NCBI RefSeq assembly: GCF_001541095.1
Contig: NZ_LMXH01000002.1
Coordinates: forward strand, 634,671-698,670
Source: Paenibacillus sp. FJAT-26967
GTDB taxonomy: Bacteria > Bacillota > Bacilli > Paenibacillales > NBRC-103111
Direction of reading: 5' to 3'
DNA: 64,000 nt
Positions 1 to 7,739 of this stretch are shown in pieces (the first letter of the stretch is position 1; the number at the start of each line of letters is the position of its first letter). A program made the position numbers and the translations under genes. The notes below the pieces were generated by a model. It was not told where the DNA came from and ran no database searches. It was given only the letters and a program-made list of their open reading frames with translations.

Positions 1-7
1 ACGTACA

Positions 8-1423
8 ATGCGCAGAACAAAAATTGTTTGCACCATGGGACCTTCCAGCAGTTCTGTTGATGTTTTGAAAAGTATGATTGCAGCAGGCATGAATGTAGCG
101 AGGCTTAACATGGCCCACGGGGAACTGGAACAGCACAGCGAGCAAATCAAACGGATCCGGCAGGCGGAGAAAGAGACAGGGAGTATCGTTCCCGTTCTGA
201 TGGATATCAAAGGGCCGGAGATTCGCATTGGCCTATTGAAAGAGGCATCCTGCGAATTAGCGGCCGGGGATACATTAACATTGACTAGTGACGAAATACA
301 AGGCGATGCGGCAAGAATTTCAGTAAACTACAAAGACCTGCCCGAGGTGGTTAAGCCGGGGGACAAAATACTGATCGATGATGGTTTGATTGAATTATGT
401 GTAACTAACGTAAACGGTACGGAAATCCACTGTCTGATTATTAACGGCGGTACACTTAAGCCGAGAAAAGGCGTCAATCTCCCGGGTATACGGACGACCC
501 TGCCGGGAGTAACGGACCGGGATATCCGGCATATCGAATTCGGGATCGAAGAGAATATTGATATCATTGCAATGTCTTTCGTAAGAAAAGCGGAGGATGT
601 GCTTACCGTGCGGCGGCTGTTGGAAGAGCGCGGCTGCGGGCACATCCAGATCATATCCAAAATCGAGAACCAGGAAGGCGTCGATGAACTGGAAGCCATC
701 GTGGAAGCCTCGGACGGCATTATGGTTGCCCGTGGAGATCTTGGCGTGGAGATTCCGGTGGAGGACGTGCCGGTTATCCAGAAGTGGATGATCGAGACGT
801 GCAGCAAAGCGGGCAAGCCTGTTATTGTGGCTACGCAGATGCTGGATTCGATGCAGCAGAATCCCCGGCCTACCCGCGCTGAAGTAAGCGACGTGGCGAA
901 TGCGGTGCTGGAGGGAGCGGACGCCGTGATGCTGTCCGGCGAAACAGCAGCCGGCAGATATCCGGTTGAGTCCGTGCTCATGATGGCAACGGTTGCGGTG
1001 AAAGCGGAATCGCTGTATCTCCAGAATGAGCAAAGGATCTCCGTCATGCCTCCTTCCGAGCAGACGATCACCGAAATCATCAGTAGCGCAGCAGTCGGAG
1101 CAGCGGCCGCGCTTCAGGCGAAAGCGATCCTGATTCCGACGGAGAGCGGTTTTACACCGCGGATGGTATCCAAGCACCGGCCCAAATCGCCGATCCTGGC
1201 GGTAACGCGGAGCGAGCAGGTACTGCGCCGGATGTGCCTGCTGTGGGGAGTCACTCCGCTCAAGGGCGAGACCGTGCAGTCTACCGATGATATGTTTGAG
1301 CAGGCGGTTAACAGCGGCCTGCAAAGCGGCTTTCTTGTACAGGGAGACTACACAGTTATTACAGCAGGAGTTCCGATCGGGGAGTCGGGTTCGACTAACT
1401 TGATCAAAATCAAGCAGGTATAA
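8..1423 (+). CDS. pyk: pyruvate kinase
   Basis: Catalyses phosphoenolpyruvate + ADP to pyruvate + ATP, the last step of glycolysis, in the cytosol. The N-terminus MRRTKIVCTMGPSS is the family signature start, and the core has the substrate/Mg region around ISKIENQEG and VARGDLGVEIP and the PVIVATQMLDSM strand. Length 471 residues is the short, E. coli-like form: the extra C-terminal PEP-utiliser-like domain of Bacillus subtilis Pyk (585 residues) is absent. Only seven bases precede the ATG, so the ribosome binding site and promoter are outside the window. A hairpin terminator follows. It could be a second pyruvate kinase paralogue; that cannot be judged from here. Confidence 0.95.
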   Translation: MRRTKIVCTMGPSSSSVDVLKSMIAAGMNVARLNMAHGELEQHSEQIKRIRQAEKETGSIVPVLMDIKGPEIRIGLLKEASCELAAGDTLTLTSDEIQGDAARISVNYKDLPEVVKPGDKILIDDGLIELCVTNVNGTEIHCLIINGGTLKPRKGVNLPGIRTTLPGVTDRDIRHIEFGIEENIDIIAMSFVRKAEDVLTVRRLLEERGCGHIQIISKIENQEGVDELEAIVEASDGIMVARGDLGVEIPVEDVPVIQKWMIETCSKAGKPVIVATQMLDSMQQNPRPTRAEVSDVANAVLEGADAVMLSGETAAGRYPVESVLMMATVAVKAESLYLQNEQRISVMPPSEQTITEIISSAAVGAAAALQAKAILIPTESGFTPRMVSKHRPKSPILAVTRSEQVLRRMCLLWGVTPLKGETVQSTDDMFEQAVNSGLQSGFLVQGDYTVITAGVPIGESGSTNLIKIKQV

Positions 1424-1479
1424 AGGGAGCAAACTAGTAGACGATACAGAATCGTCTCAGCAAAAGTTGCGCGACATGA

Positions 1480-1513
1480 AGCCGCCTTATTTTCCGGGCG
1501 GCTCTTTCTTTTG
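1480..1513 (+). terminator. Rho-independent terminator after pyk
   Basis: Arms AGCCGCC and GGCGGCT (1480-1486 and 1497-1503) are followed by a T-rich run. A second small hairpin (AGACGAT/ATCGTCT, 1439-1457) lies just upstream, and a short tandem repeat of TTTATGCTTCTTC follows. Confidence 0.8.
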
Positions 1514-1709
1514 CCTTTTATGCTTCTTCTTTTTATGCTTCTTCTGTATCCGCCCATTCAAAATTATCATTTGCCGGTCGAATTCTCATAATTTCGCCTC
1601 ACTTTCTTTTATGAGAGTTTTATCTTAATCTTATACACAGGAGTATGGATAATCATTAGAATCAGATGGAGTCGATCATTCTAAAACAGAGCTGGAGTCG
1701 GGGACAGAT

Positions 1710-2363
1710 ATGAGAATTGAAATCGAAGATACGAGTATAGAGATGAATATAGAATACGGTAATAGAACGAAGATAGCTATTCACATAGATTCGGTAGGTC
1801 TGCTGACAGTTAAAGTTCCAAATGGTACAAGTAAAGAGGTCATCGTAAGCACAGTGCAGCGTCACGGGAAACAGATTTTAAAGAAATTGCAGGGTATTGC
1901 GGAGGCCAGGGAAACACCTAAAACGAGAGAATATGAGGATAAAGGAAAATTTCTTTATTTAGGGAAAGAATATTTTCTTCATGAGCTGATCGATACGGGT
2001 GAGTTAAGTGAAGATGAACTTAAAAAAAATCTTAAGAAGTTTTATTATACAAGCTGCAAGAACATCGTAGAGAAACGAATCCATCAGTATCAAGGGCTTC
2101 TGAAAGTGAAGCCTAAATCGATTGAGGTGATAGATTCCAAAACCAAGTGGGGAAGCTGCAGTTCGGGCAAAAAGGTGTGTTTTAATTACCGTTTGGCGAT
2201 GGCCCCTCTTGAAGTGATCGATTATGTGGTCATTCATGAATTATGCCACCTGATTCATATGAATCATGATCGCTCATTTTGGAGACGCGTGGGAAGTATT
2301 ATGCCTGATTATAAAGAGAAAGAGGTTTACCTGGCTAGACATGGGCAATTTATGACACTTTAA
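1710..2363 (+). CDS. YgjP/SprT-type zinc metallopeptidase (DUF45)
   Basis: A 217-residue protein of the YgjP-like (DUF45) metal-dependent hydrolase family. The zinc motif HELCH is at about residues 176-180 with a further His near 186 (MNHDRSFW), the arrangement seen in SprT/WLM-type peptidases; the family signature TKWGSCSS lies before it. The ATG at 1710 follows GGGGACAGAT. It stands alone and is convergent with the SMI1 gene across a long hairpin. In other bacteria such proteins are often linked to restriction genes, but no such partner is present. Substrate unknown. Confidence 0.85.
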   Translation: MRIEIEDTSIEMNIEYGNRTKIAIHIDSVGLLTVKVPNGTSKEVIVSTVQRHGKQILKKLQGIAEARETPKTREYEDKGKFLYLGKEYFLHELIDTGELSEDELKKNLKKFYYTSCKNIVEKRIHQYQGLLKVKPKSIEVIDSKTKWGSCSSGKKVCFNYRLAMAPLEVIDYVVIHELCHLIHMNHDRSFWRRVGSIMPDYKEKEVYLARHGQFMTL

Positions 2364-2450
2364 GGGACTGTCTCAAAAGCCCTCTGAATTTAATACGAAA
2401 CGCTGAAATTAAGCCGAAATAGCCAAACGGGACGACGCAGAGAAATTTCC

Positions 2451-2499
2451 ATCCAGAATGGCAAAAGAAGTCTGCAAGACCTTTTTTGCCATTCTGGAT
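2451..2499. terminator. bidirectional terminator hairpin
   Basis: Arms of 16 bases, ATCCAGAATGGCAAAA and its complement, enclose a 17-base loop that itself pairs (GTCT gca AGAC). A/T runs on the inner sides suit termination of both convergent genes (1710 gene and 2518 gene). The preceding stretch 2364-2400 (GGGACTGTCTCAAAAG) resembles the end of a transposable element, but no matching second end was found. Confidence 0.6.
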
Positions 2500-2517
2500 C
2501 AGGCTGTACATGCTCTT

Positions 2518-3645
2518 TTACCTGGTGATCGAATAGACCGTACCACACAATCTGCCTGTTATCCGGAAAACATCTCCTACCGAGACAGCAGCAACAGGCG
2601 CTTCACGGATCAGAATTTCCTGCTGCAGGGCTTCAACATACAGGGGGAAATTCTTTTCTCCGTTATTGAATTGAAATAATCTTGTAACCTGCCCGATGAC
2701 AACATGTTCGGATCGTTCCCCAATAAGTTTCACAGGTTCATTGGAATTGGATTGTTTCGTTCCTTCGATTTTCTCGACTGCTAAAGGACTATAGTTAACA
2801 TGCTTCATATACAAAGAAATGATGAGGTTATCGTTTATTTGCGTTAGCTCGGAATAACCGCCTTCGCGGGCAAAATCATTCGGGCAGAAGAATTCAAACT
2901 GAAAGCGATAGTCGGTATGAGCGTGTATGACTTCTAAATCTCTTACATTTCCGCCTAGTTTTATGTTTGTTATCGAGCATTCAAACTTATCATTCTGTTC
3001 CAAATAGGCTGACTGTTCCACAATTTTGCGATCCAACCATTCCAGATAATGCTCTTCAAATGAAGGACTGATTTCATAGGCTCCTTGTCCGCTGCAAGTA
3101 TCTATATAGAATATTTTCCCGGCATGTTCACCGCTTACGATAAGAACCTTATAGTACCCGCAGCCATCGTGGTATAAAGTTACGGTGCCTTGCAGAGCTT
3201 TCAATACGAGACGTTCATATTCTTCATCTGTAACATCATCATCGATGGCATCCAAGGTATTGTCAAAGCACTTATTGCAGTTGTCCAAACTAAAAGGAAG
3301 ACTTCTATAGTTATAATCAGTCTCACCGGGCATACAAGATTCCAGACAGTCATTAGCATTCGTTAAGGATAGAGGGAAGGGCTTGGTGCCTGCGGCGCCA
3401 TTGCCTATGTGGAGAAGGAAGTCCTTATAGCCGGAAGGCAGAATAATGCCGGCTTGCGATTCGAACTGATTCACTTGTTTCTCGGACAGCGCCGGATTCA
3501 GCACATAAGGACAATCTCCTTGGAAAAGTTCCCTATACTGCTCCAGCAAGGCAGTTACTTTCAGAATAAATTCGTTTGCTGCAGGGGCTGGTTTTGTTGT
3601 GAAAAGTCGTTTGAATTTAGCTATTGATTTTTTTATGTCGAACAC
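2518..3645 (-). CDS. SMI1/KNR4 family protein
   Basis: A 375-residue protein whose residues about 45-170 fit the SMI1/KNR4 (SUKH) fold: LSEKQVNQFESQAGIILPSGYKDFLLHIGNG is the typical opening, written here only as its position (about residues 54-84). SUKH proteins often serve as immunity proteins against nuclease or deaminase toxins, or as housekeeping proteins; no toxin gene is adjacent, so a role is not assigned. The C-terminal 200 residues are not recognised. The start is uncertain: the in-frame GTG at 3645 overlaps its own Shine-Dalgarno sequence (GAGGTG), while an ATA at 3636 lies eight bases after GAGG. Confidence 0.75.
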   Translation of the reverse strand: MFDIKKSIAKFKRLFTTKPAPAANEFILKVTALLEQYRELFQGDCPYVLNPALSEKQVNQFESQAGIILPSGYKDFLLHIGNGAAGTKPFPLSLTNANDCLESCMPGETDYNYRSLPFSLDNCNKCFDNTLDAIDDDVTDEEYERLVLKALQGTVTLYHDGCGYYKVLIVSGEHAGKIFYIDTCSGQGAYEISPSFEEHYLEWLDRKIVEQSAYLEQNDKFECSITNIKLGGNVRDLEVIHAHTDYRFQFEFFCPNDFAREGGYSELTQINDNLIISLYMKHVNYSPLAVEKIEGTKQSNSNEPVKLIGERSEHVVIGQVTRLFQFNNGEKNFPLYVEALQQEILIREAPVAAVSVGDVFRITGRLCGTVYSITR

Positions 3646-3750
3646 CTCACTGAAGAATTTCGCTGTACGAGCATCTTACCATATTCTTCCGAGCGGGGAC
3701 GATGGCTTTTTCAAGATGGAATGATCTAGTCACAAACTATTGCCTTTTGG

Positions 3751-3766
3751 TGTGATTGTAATCACT
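3751..3766 (+). promoter_or_regulatory. CRP/FNR-type operator upstream of hmp
   Basis: TGTGATTGTAATCACT contains the perfect palindrome GTGATT-N2-AATCAC, the CRP/FNR family site. Its centre is 3758.5. A TATACT -10 hexamer at 3788-3793 predicts a start point near 3800, which puts the operator centre at about -41.5, the class II activator position. The Crp/Fnr regulator encoded convergently at 5020-5547 is a natural candidate to bind here (inference). Confidence 0.7.
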
Positions 3767-3838
3767 CAGAGCCAATTTGGGGACCTCTATACTTGATTTG
3801 TAGGATCTATTCTGCTTGTCGAAAGGGGAAAACCAACC

Positions 3839-5059
3839 ATGCTAAGTGAAAAAACGATCGCTATTATAAAATCGACAGTACCCGTATTAGAAATTCATGG
3901 GGAAGCCATTACAAGGCGTTTTTATAACCTTCTGTTTGCTAATCATCCCGAATTGCTGAATGTATTCAATCATGCCAACCAACTGCAGGGCAGACAACAG
4001 GCAGCCCTTGCCAATGCGGTTTATGCCGCCGCTGCTCATATTGATCATTTAGAGGCAATTCTTCCTGCCGTTAAGCAAATTGCCCATAAACACCGCAGTC
4101 TGGGTATTAAACCGGAAAGTTATCCGATTGTCGGAGAAAACTTACTTGCTGCTATTAAGGATGTTCTGGGTGATTCCGCTACGGAAGAAATTTTGCGAGC
4201 GTGGGAAGAGGCTTACGGAGTGATCGCAGCGGCTTTTATCGGCGTTGAGTCAGATCTTTATCAGGAATCCGCACAGCAACCCGGTGGATGGAGTGATTAT
4301 CGTGCTTTTCTGATTGACCGGAAGGTACAGGAAAGCGATGTAATTACGTCCTTTTATCTCGTTCCACAAGACGGGAAGGCGATTGCAACCTTTGAACCGG
4401 GACAATACGTCAGTGTCCGGATGAACATTCCAGGGGAACCCTATACACATATTCGGCAGTACAGTCTCTCTGATGCTCCTGGTAAACCTTACTATCGGAT
4501 TTCTGTAAAAAGAGAGGATGGGCAGGGAACGGTTCCCGCCGGCAAACTATCGGTTTACCTGCATGACAAAATGCAGGAAGGAGATACTGTCTGGTTGTCT
4601 GCGCCAGCCGGTGATTTTACTCTCAGGCAAAATGATGAAAGACCCGTCGTATTAATTAGCGGAGGTGTAGGACTGACGCCGATGTTAAGTATGCTGAATA
4701 CACTTGTCGAATCAGAGCGCCCAAGGCACATTACGTTCATTCATGCGGCACAGAACGGTACCCTCCATGCAATGAAGGAACATGTAAACAGTCTTTGTAG
4801 AGCATATCCGATGTTGTCTGTATTCTATTGTTATGAGAAGCCGACTAGTGAAGATATAGAATCAAACGCATTTGCCAAAGAAGGCTATATAGACTCCGCT
4901 TGGCTGAAAACAGTAATTCCCACGGCCGATGCAAACTTTTATTTCTGCGGACCGCGGCCTTTTATGAAAACCGTGCATCATGCCCTTCGTTCCATGAATG
5001 TAGCGGCGTCGGATGCCCATTATGAATTTTTCGGTCCAGCCGGAAGTCTTGAGGATTGA
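3839..5059 (+). CDS. hmp: flavohaemoglobin, nitric oxide dioxygenase
   Basis: Converts NO and O2 to nitrate with NAD(P)H, a cytosolic defence against nitrosative stress. Residues 1-140 form the globin domain, with the proximal-His region around IAHKHRSLGI; residues about 150-260 are the FAD-binding ferredoxin reductase domain (RQYSLSDAP); residues about 265-400 bind NAD (GGVGLTPMLSML and FYFCGPRPFM). The 406-residue length is normal. AAAGGGG precedes the ATG. The 3-prime end overlaps the convergent Crp/Fnr gene by 40 bases, so the two transcripts are antisense to each other. Confidence 0.95.
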   Translation: MLSEKTIAIIKSTVPVLEIHGEAITRRFYNLLFANHPELLNVFNHANQLQGRQQAALANAVYAAAAHIDHLEAILPAVKQIAHKHRSLGIKPESYPIVGENLLAAIKDVLGDSATEEILRAWEEAYGVIAAAFIGVESDLYQESAQQPGGWSDYRAFLIDRKVQESDVITSFYLVPQDGKAIATFEPGQYVSVRMNIPGEPYTHIRQYSLSDAPGKPYYRISVKREDGQGTVPAGKLSVYLHDKMQEGDTVWLSAPAGDFTLRQNDERPVVLISGGVGLTPMLSMLNTLVESERPRHITFIHAAQNGTLHAMKEHVNSLCRAYPMLSVFYCYEKPTSEDIESNAFAKEGYIDSAWLKTVIPTADANFYFCGPRPFMKTVHHALRSMNVAASDAHYEFFGPAGSLED

Positions 5060-5547
5060 GAACGAAGAATCCGGTTTACGGTTTCGCGCCGGAGGCCGAC
5101 TAACTGGCCGATCTCATCTTGGGTGAGCACATCTGTCAATAAAGCGGGAAAGATCAGCTTCTCAAGCCACTGCTGCAGCTTCATTATTTTGTCCAAGGGA
5201 GTAATTTGCGTTAACTGGTCGATCCGCTGCTGCATCATACGCAGCTTGTCCTGTAGCAGAAGAGCAATTTCCCGGGATTTCTCCGGATCCTGCCCTACCG
5301 CCTGGTACCACTCATTAGGAGGAATAACATCGATCTCGCATGTTACCAGGGCAATGGCTGTTCCATGATAAGCATTTGGACTTACGAGAGAGTGATGAGG
5401 AATGATTTCGTCAGAGACAATTATATTCATAAGAAAAGGATTGCCATCTTCGTGAACCCGGACAATTTTAAGTAAACCTTTCCTGACATGATAGAGCGGT
5501 CCGCTTTCTCCTTGGCGGAACAACGTTTCGCCCTTATGCAGCAACAT
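5020..5547 (-). CDS. Crp/Fnr family transcriptional regulator
   Basis: A 175-residue regulator with an N-terminal cyclic-nucleotide-binding-type beta-roll (residues about 1-95, LFRQGESGPLYHVRKGLLKI), a dimerisation helix and a C-terminal winged helix with recognition helix LVGLRRETVNRILRS. No four-Cys iron-sulphur pattern is seen in the chosen protein, so it is not a classical FNR. The start at 5547 is chosen over the longer frame from 5613 because GAGGTG lies six bases upstream and an inverted repeat (5590-5602) would otherwise be inside the coding region. Ligand unknown; a nitrosative-stress or low-oxygen role is inferred from its convergent neighbour hmp. Confidence 0.85.
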   Translation of the reverse strand: MLLHKGETLFRQGESGPLYHVRKGLLKIVRVHEDGNPFLMNIIVSDEIIPHHSLVSPNAYHGTAIALVTCEIDVIPPNEWYQAVGQDPEKSREIALLLQDKLRMMQQRIDQLTQITPLDKIMKLQQWLEKLIFPALLTDVLTQDEIGQLVGLRRETVNRILRSQSSRLPAGPKNS

Positions 5548-5589
5548 GGCTAACACCTCGGTAATATGGTTTTTTCTGAAAATTACGTG

Positions 5590-5602
5590 ACACTGGCAGT
5601 GT
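5590..5602 (-). promoter_or_regulatory. inverted repeat, possible autoregulatory operator
   Basis: ACACTG-G-CAGTGT is a perfect inverted repeat about 43 bases upstream of the Crp/Fnr gene start. It differs from the GTGATT-type box in front of hmp. Binding by the regulator itself is an inference. Confidence 0.4.
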
Positions 5603-5749
5603 AATCGTATCAAATGAAGGACCGGGAAGCAATTTGCAGGAAGACAACCTGTACATGGGTTCCCGGTCCTTTTCGAATTTTACAAGGTAGATAGAGCTGT
5701 ATGTTTTTGTTTAAAAGGCGTGAAATAAAATATTATATTTTAAGAAAAG

Positions 5750-5768
5750 CATGAAATAATATTTCATG
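5750..5768 (+). promoter_or_regulatory. palindromic operator overlapping the promoter of the GNAT cluster
   Basis: CATGAAATAATATTTCATG is a perfect 8+3+8 palindrome. A TATAAT hexamer sits at 5785-5790, so the palindrome covers the -35 position (TTTCAT, 5762-5767, 17 bases upstream). A looser copy beginning TGAAATAAAATATTATATTTT lies just before it. The form TGAAAT-N-ATTTCA resembles sites of RpiR/MurR-type sugar-phosphate regulators; the assignment is an inference. The T-rich tract after it could also let it act as a weak terminator. Confidence 0.5.
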
Positions 5769-5865
5769 TTTTTTTATTTTGACGTATAATAGGAAGAGGC
5801 CGTTTTAAAAAAAGCTAGATTGTAATCGTTTCCAATACAACTAATGACAAGCGGGGTGACCTGAA

Positions 5866-6819
5866 ATGAACACGATTGAATACAGGCATTACATGCCGGG
5901 CGATGAGCAGGAACTTGTATCTCTTTGGAATGTATGCCTGAGTCAAGACCCGATTACTGAGGTGCGATTTCGCAAGCTGGTGCTGCTTGACCCTAACTTT
6001 GATCCGCAGGGAATGCGGATTGCGGCTATAGGTGACACCATAGTGGGCTGCTTCTACGCAATCCGGAGACTGCTTCCGATGATAGGCACAGAACTGGAGC
6101 CGGACAAAGGCTGGATTCCTTTCTTCTTCGTCCATCCTGAGTTTGGCAGACAAGGAATAGCTGCGAGGTTATTGGCGGATGCGGAAGATTACCTCCGGCA
6201 GCATAACCGGGAGAAGATGTACTTCTCAGGCTATGCACCTAACTATATTGTGCCGGGAATCGATCCCGAGGCCTATTCTTCGGGTGCAGCCTTTCTCCAA
6301 AAGTCCGCATTCGGACGCTTATATACCGCTGTTGCGATGGATTATTCGCTTGTGGGCTTCGAATATCCCAAGGAAATACGCAGCCTTAAGCAGCAGCGCA
6401 TCAGCGAAGGGTATTCCTTCTCGGCGCTGACAGACCGCGATCTCGTAGAGTTGATCGAATTTACAACGAAAGAATTTAATCCTGATTGGGGACGCGCTAT
6501 CCGCGAGGGGCTCCTTCAGAGCTTAAGCATGTCTCAGATTCTGATAGCCAAACAGAATGATAAAATAGTGGGTTTCTGCCTGCACGGTGCTTATGAAGGT
6601 GTCCGAGAACGCTTTGGTCCGTTTGGGGTCGATGAAAGCCAGCGCGGTAAAGGCATAGGCAAGATTTTATTGTACGATTGTCTTCATAACATGAGGGCTC
6701 AGGGGCTGCATGGAGCCTGGTTCCTGTGGACAGGGGAGCAAAGTCCGGCCGGACAGCTGTACAAAAAAGTCGGATTCAGCGTGACGCGCAGTTTTGATGT
6801 TGTCTGCAAGACGCTGTAA
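5866..6819 (+). CDS. tandem GNAT N-acetyltransferase
   Basis: A 317-residue protein with two GNAT domains. The N-terminal half carries the acetyl-CoA motif FGRQGIAARLL (about residues 86-96), the C-terminal half QRGKGIGKILL (about residues 259-269). Both retain the Arg/Gln-x-x-Gly-x-Gly/Ala pyrophosphate loop, so both may be active. GTGACCTGAA precedes the ATG, a weak ribosome site. It heads a same-strand cluster with a PIG-L deacetylase and a serine hydrolase and is preceded by a palindromic operator. Acceptor substrate unknown; an amino-sugar or cell-wall compound is plausible from the neighbours (inference). Confidence 0.85.
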   Translation: MNTIEYRHYMPGDEQELVSLWNVCLSQDPITEVRFRKLVLLDPNFDPQGMRIAAIGDTIVGCFYAIRRLLPMIGTELEPDKGWIPFFFVHPEFGRQGIAARLLADAEDYLRQHNREKMYFSGYAPNYIVPGIDPEAYSSGAAFLQKSAFGRLYTAVAMDYSLVGFEYPKEIRSLKQQRISEGYSFSALTDRDLVELIEFTTKEFNPDWGRAIREGLLQSLSMSQILIAKQNDKIVGFCLHGAYEGVRERFGPFGVDESQRGKGIGKILLYDCLHNMRAQGLHGAWFLWTGEQSPAGQLYKKVGFSVTRSFDVVCKTL

Positions 6820-6878
6820 CGGCAAACATGCACGAATCCTAACTACCCTAAATGAAGCTGAGACAGGAGAGAACAACT

Positions 6879-7589
6879 ATGAATGATACCAATCAGAAGC
6901 AGCATATTCTGGCAATCGGAGCACACGCAGGAGATCAGGAGCTGACAGCCGGGGCCGTCCTGGCCAAGTATGTGATGAATGGACATAAGGCGACACTTCT
7001 TCATTTGACGCCCGGAGAAAAAGGCCATAAAATTCTGTCCGCAGAAGATTATGCGAAGCAAAAAATCGAAGAAGCGCACACATTCGGAGATACGATCGGC
7101 GCCGATGTCCGCTTCCTGGATTACAAAGATGCAGAACTGCCGCTCGACGAAACCGTCAAGTATCAGGTTGCCGATATTATCCGGGAGCTGAAGCCAAGCA
7201 TCGTGATTACCCATTGGTCGAGAAGCATGCACAAAGACCATGAGAATACGCATCATATTGTACAGGATGCCCGCCTGTATGCAGCGTTAGAGGCTATCAA
7301 ACGCGATCTGCCCAACCACCGGATTAAGCAGCTTTACTATTCCGAGAACTGGGAAGACATGTACGGGTTTAATCCGGAGGTCTTCATTGATATACCGGAG
7401 GATGCTTTTGAGAAATGGATCGCCGGCCTGAACTGTTACGCATTTGCCAGAGGCGAGACCGGCTTCCCTTATATCGACTATTATAAAGCGCTTACGGTCG
7501 TACGCGGAGTGGTCAACGGGTTCAAACGCGCTCAGGCTTTTGCCGTAGGTCCGGCGGGCGTGCATCAGCGCCTGCAATATTTTAACTAA
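6879..7589 (+). CDS. PIG-L family deacetylase with altered active-site motif
   Basis: Belongs to the PIG-L/MshB/BshB zinc-dependent N-acetylglucosaminyl deacetylase family (236 residues). The usual AHPDDE motif reads AHAGDQ here: the first His and the zinc-ligand Asp remain, while the residue equivalent to the catalytic-base Asp is Gly and the Glu is Gln. The second zinc-ligand region is present (HKDHENTHH). The start at 6879 follows AGGAGAGAACAACT; the longer frame from 6852 has no ribosome site. It lies 59 bases after the GNAT gene, probably in one operon. Either the base is supplied differently or the protein is not a deacetylase. Confidence 0.8.
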   Translation: MNDTNQKQHILAIGAHAGDQELTAGAVLAKYVMNGHKATLLHLTPGEKGHKILSAEDYAKQKIEEAHTFGDTIGADVRFLDYKDAELPLDETVKYQVADIIRELKPSIVITHWSRSMHKDHENTHHIVQDARLYAALEAIKRDLPNHRIKQLYYSENWEDMYGFNPEVFIDIPEDAFEKWIAGLNCYAFARGETGFPYIDYYKALTVVRGVVNGFKRAQAFAVGPAGVHQRLQYFN

Positions 7590-7739
7590 CAGGCCATCAG
7601 ATCCTCTAACCGCAGACTAAAGGCCTGTTGCACAGAAGACATAGAGCATATCCTGAGCTAACAAAGACCAGCTTGACAACTGGTCTTCTTTCTCATACGA
7701 TCTGAGCTGTTGGTGTGTGATAGACAAAAGAAGGAGTTG

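Noticed and set aside
395-1432. Long minus-strand open frame opposite pyruvate kinase
   Set aside because: Shadow of a GC-rich coding gene; low-complexity His/Arg-rich translation, no ribosome site.
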